Shown here: positions 41,504 to 41,538 of the stretch, piece by piece
Numbering within the stretch: position 1 is the first letter of the stretch
How the letters are laid out: each line of letters starts with the position of its first letter
Source: Pirellulaceae bacterium
Lineage (GTDB): Bacteria; Planctomycetota; Planctomycetia; Pirellulales; Pirellulaceae
Length of the DNA stretch: 41,538 bases
Direction: 5' to 3'
Assembly: GCA_020852965.1 (NCBI GenBank)
Contig: JADYZV010000052.1
Location: forward strand, 84,989-126,526
The notes under the pieces: model-generated
Databases searched by the model: none
What the model saw: only the letters and a program-made list of their open reading frames with translations
What the model was told of the DNA's origin: nothing
Position numbers and translations under genes: made by a program

Positions 41504-41538
41504 TCCCAGGAGACACAGCAGTATTCGGCGGTCAATAC

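Overview
The window looks like chromosomal DNA from a planctomycete, most likely in or near the Pirellulaceae. This is judged from the protein set: an arylsulfatase, a DUF1559 protein, a PEP-CTERM protein, an ECF sigma factor with secreted partners, secreted proteins with TPR or glycosidase domains, and many orphan genes with signal peptides. LpxK points to a lipid-A-bearing, Gram-negative-type envelope. The two FliG-like genes point to flagella. No rRNA, tRNA, CRISPR array, prophage or transposase was recognised.

Layout. At 1-4675 (minus strand) lie a divergent FliG-like gene cut by the left edge, a TolC-like coiled-coil protein, a candidate small RNA, and a diguanylate cyclase carrying a second, degenerate GGDEF domain. 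At 4894-9251 lie a BON-domain protein, lpxK, an orphan ABC ATPase, a conserved secreted planctomycetal protein and a DUF6580-like membrane protein. At 9600-19719 lie a TolC-family lipoprotein, an arylsulfatase, a TPR/thioredoxin protein, an FAD-type oxidoreductase, an RlmI-like methyltransferase and a PTPS/QueD homologue with a CExxHGH motif. At 20251-25702 lie fliG, mutS, a DUF456 membrane protein and an exported FAH-fold protein. At 25916-30997 lie a small protein overlapping a nucleotidyltransferase (toxin-antitoxin-like), a glycosidase/beta-lactamase fusion, a decayed copy of the small protein, a PEP-CTERM protein and a LuxR-type regulator. At 31371-36196 lie an ECF sigma factor, a membrane partner overlapping it, a secreted 503-aa protein and a DUF1559 protein, all in one direction. 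At 36758-41481 (minus strand) lie a GH20-like secreted protein, a TPR-glycosyltransferase and the primary sigma factor with a clear terminator.

The housekeeping genes (lpxK, mutS, fliG, rpoD, rlmI) are spread among surface and secretion genes rather than grouped in long operons. The likeliest co-transcribed groups are ABC ATPase-lpxK, sigma-partner, small protein-nucleotidyltransferase, and TPR-glycosyltransferase-GH20-like.

The least explained feature is the intergenic DNA. At least seven separate families of palindromic or dispersed repeats occupy the gaps, several of them touching stop codons. One 133-bp inverted repeat is flanked by an exact 11-bp direct repeat, as expected of a non-autonomous mobile element. 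All positions, alignments and motif calls were made by eye, and no database search was possible.
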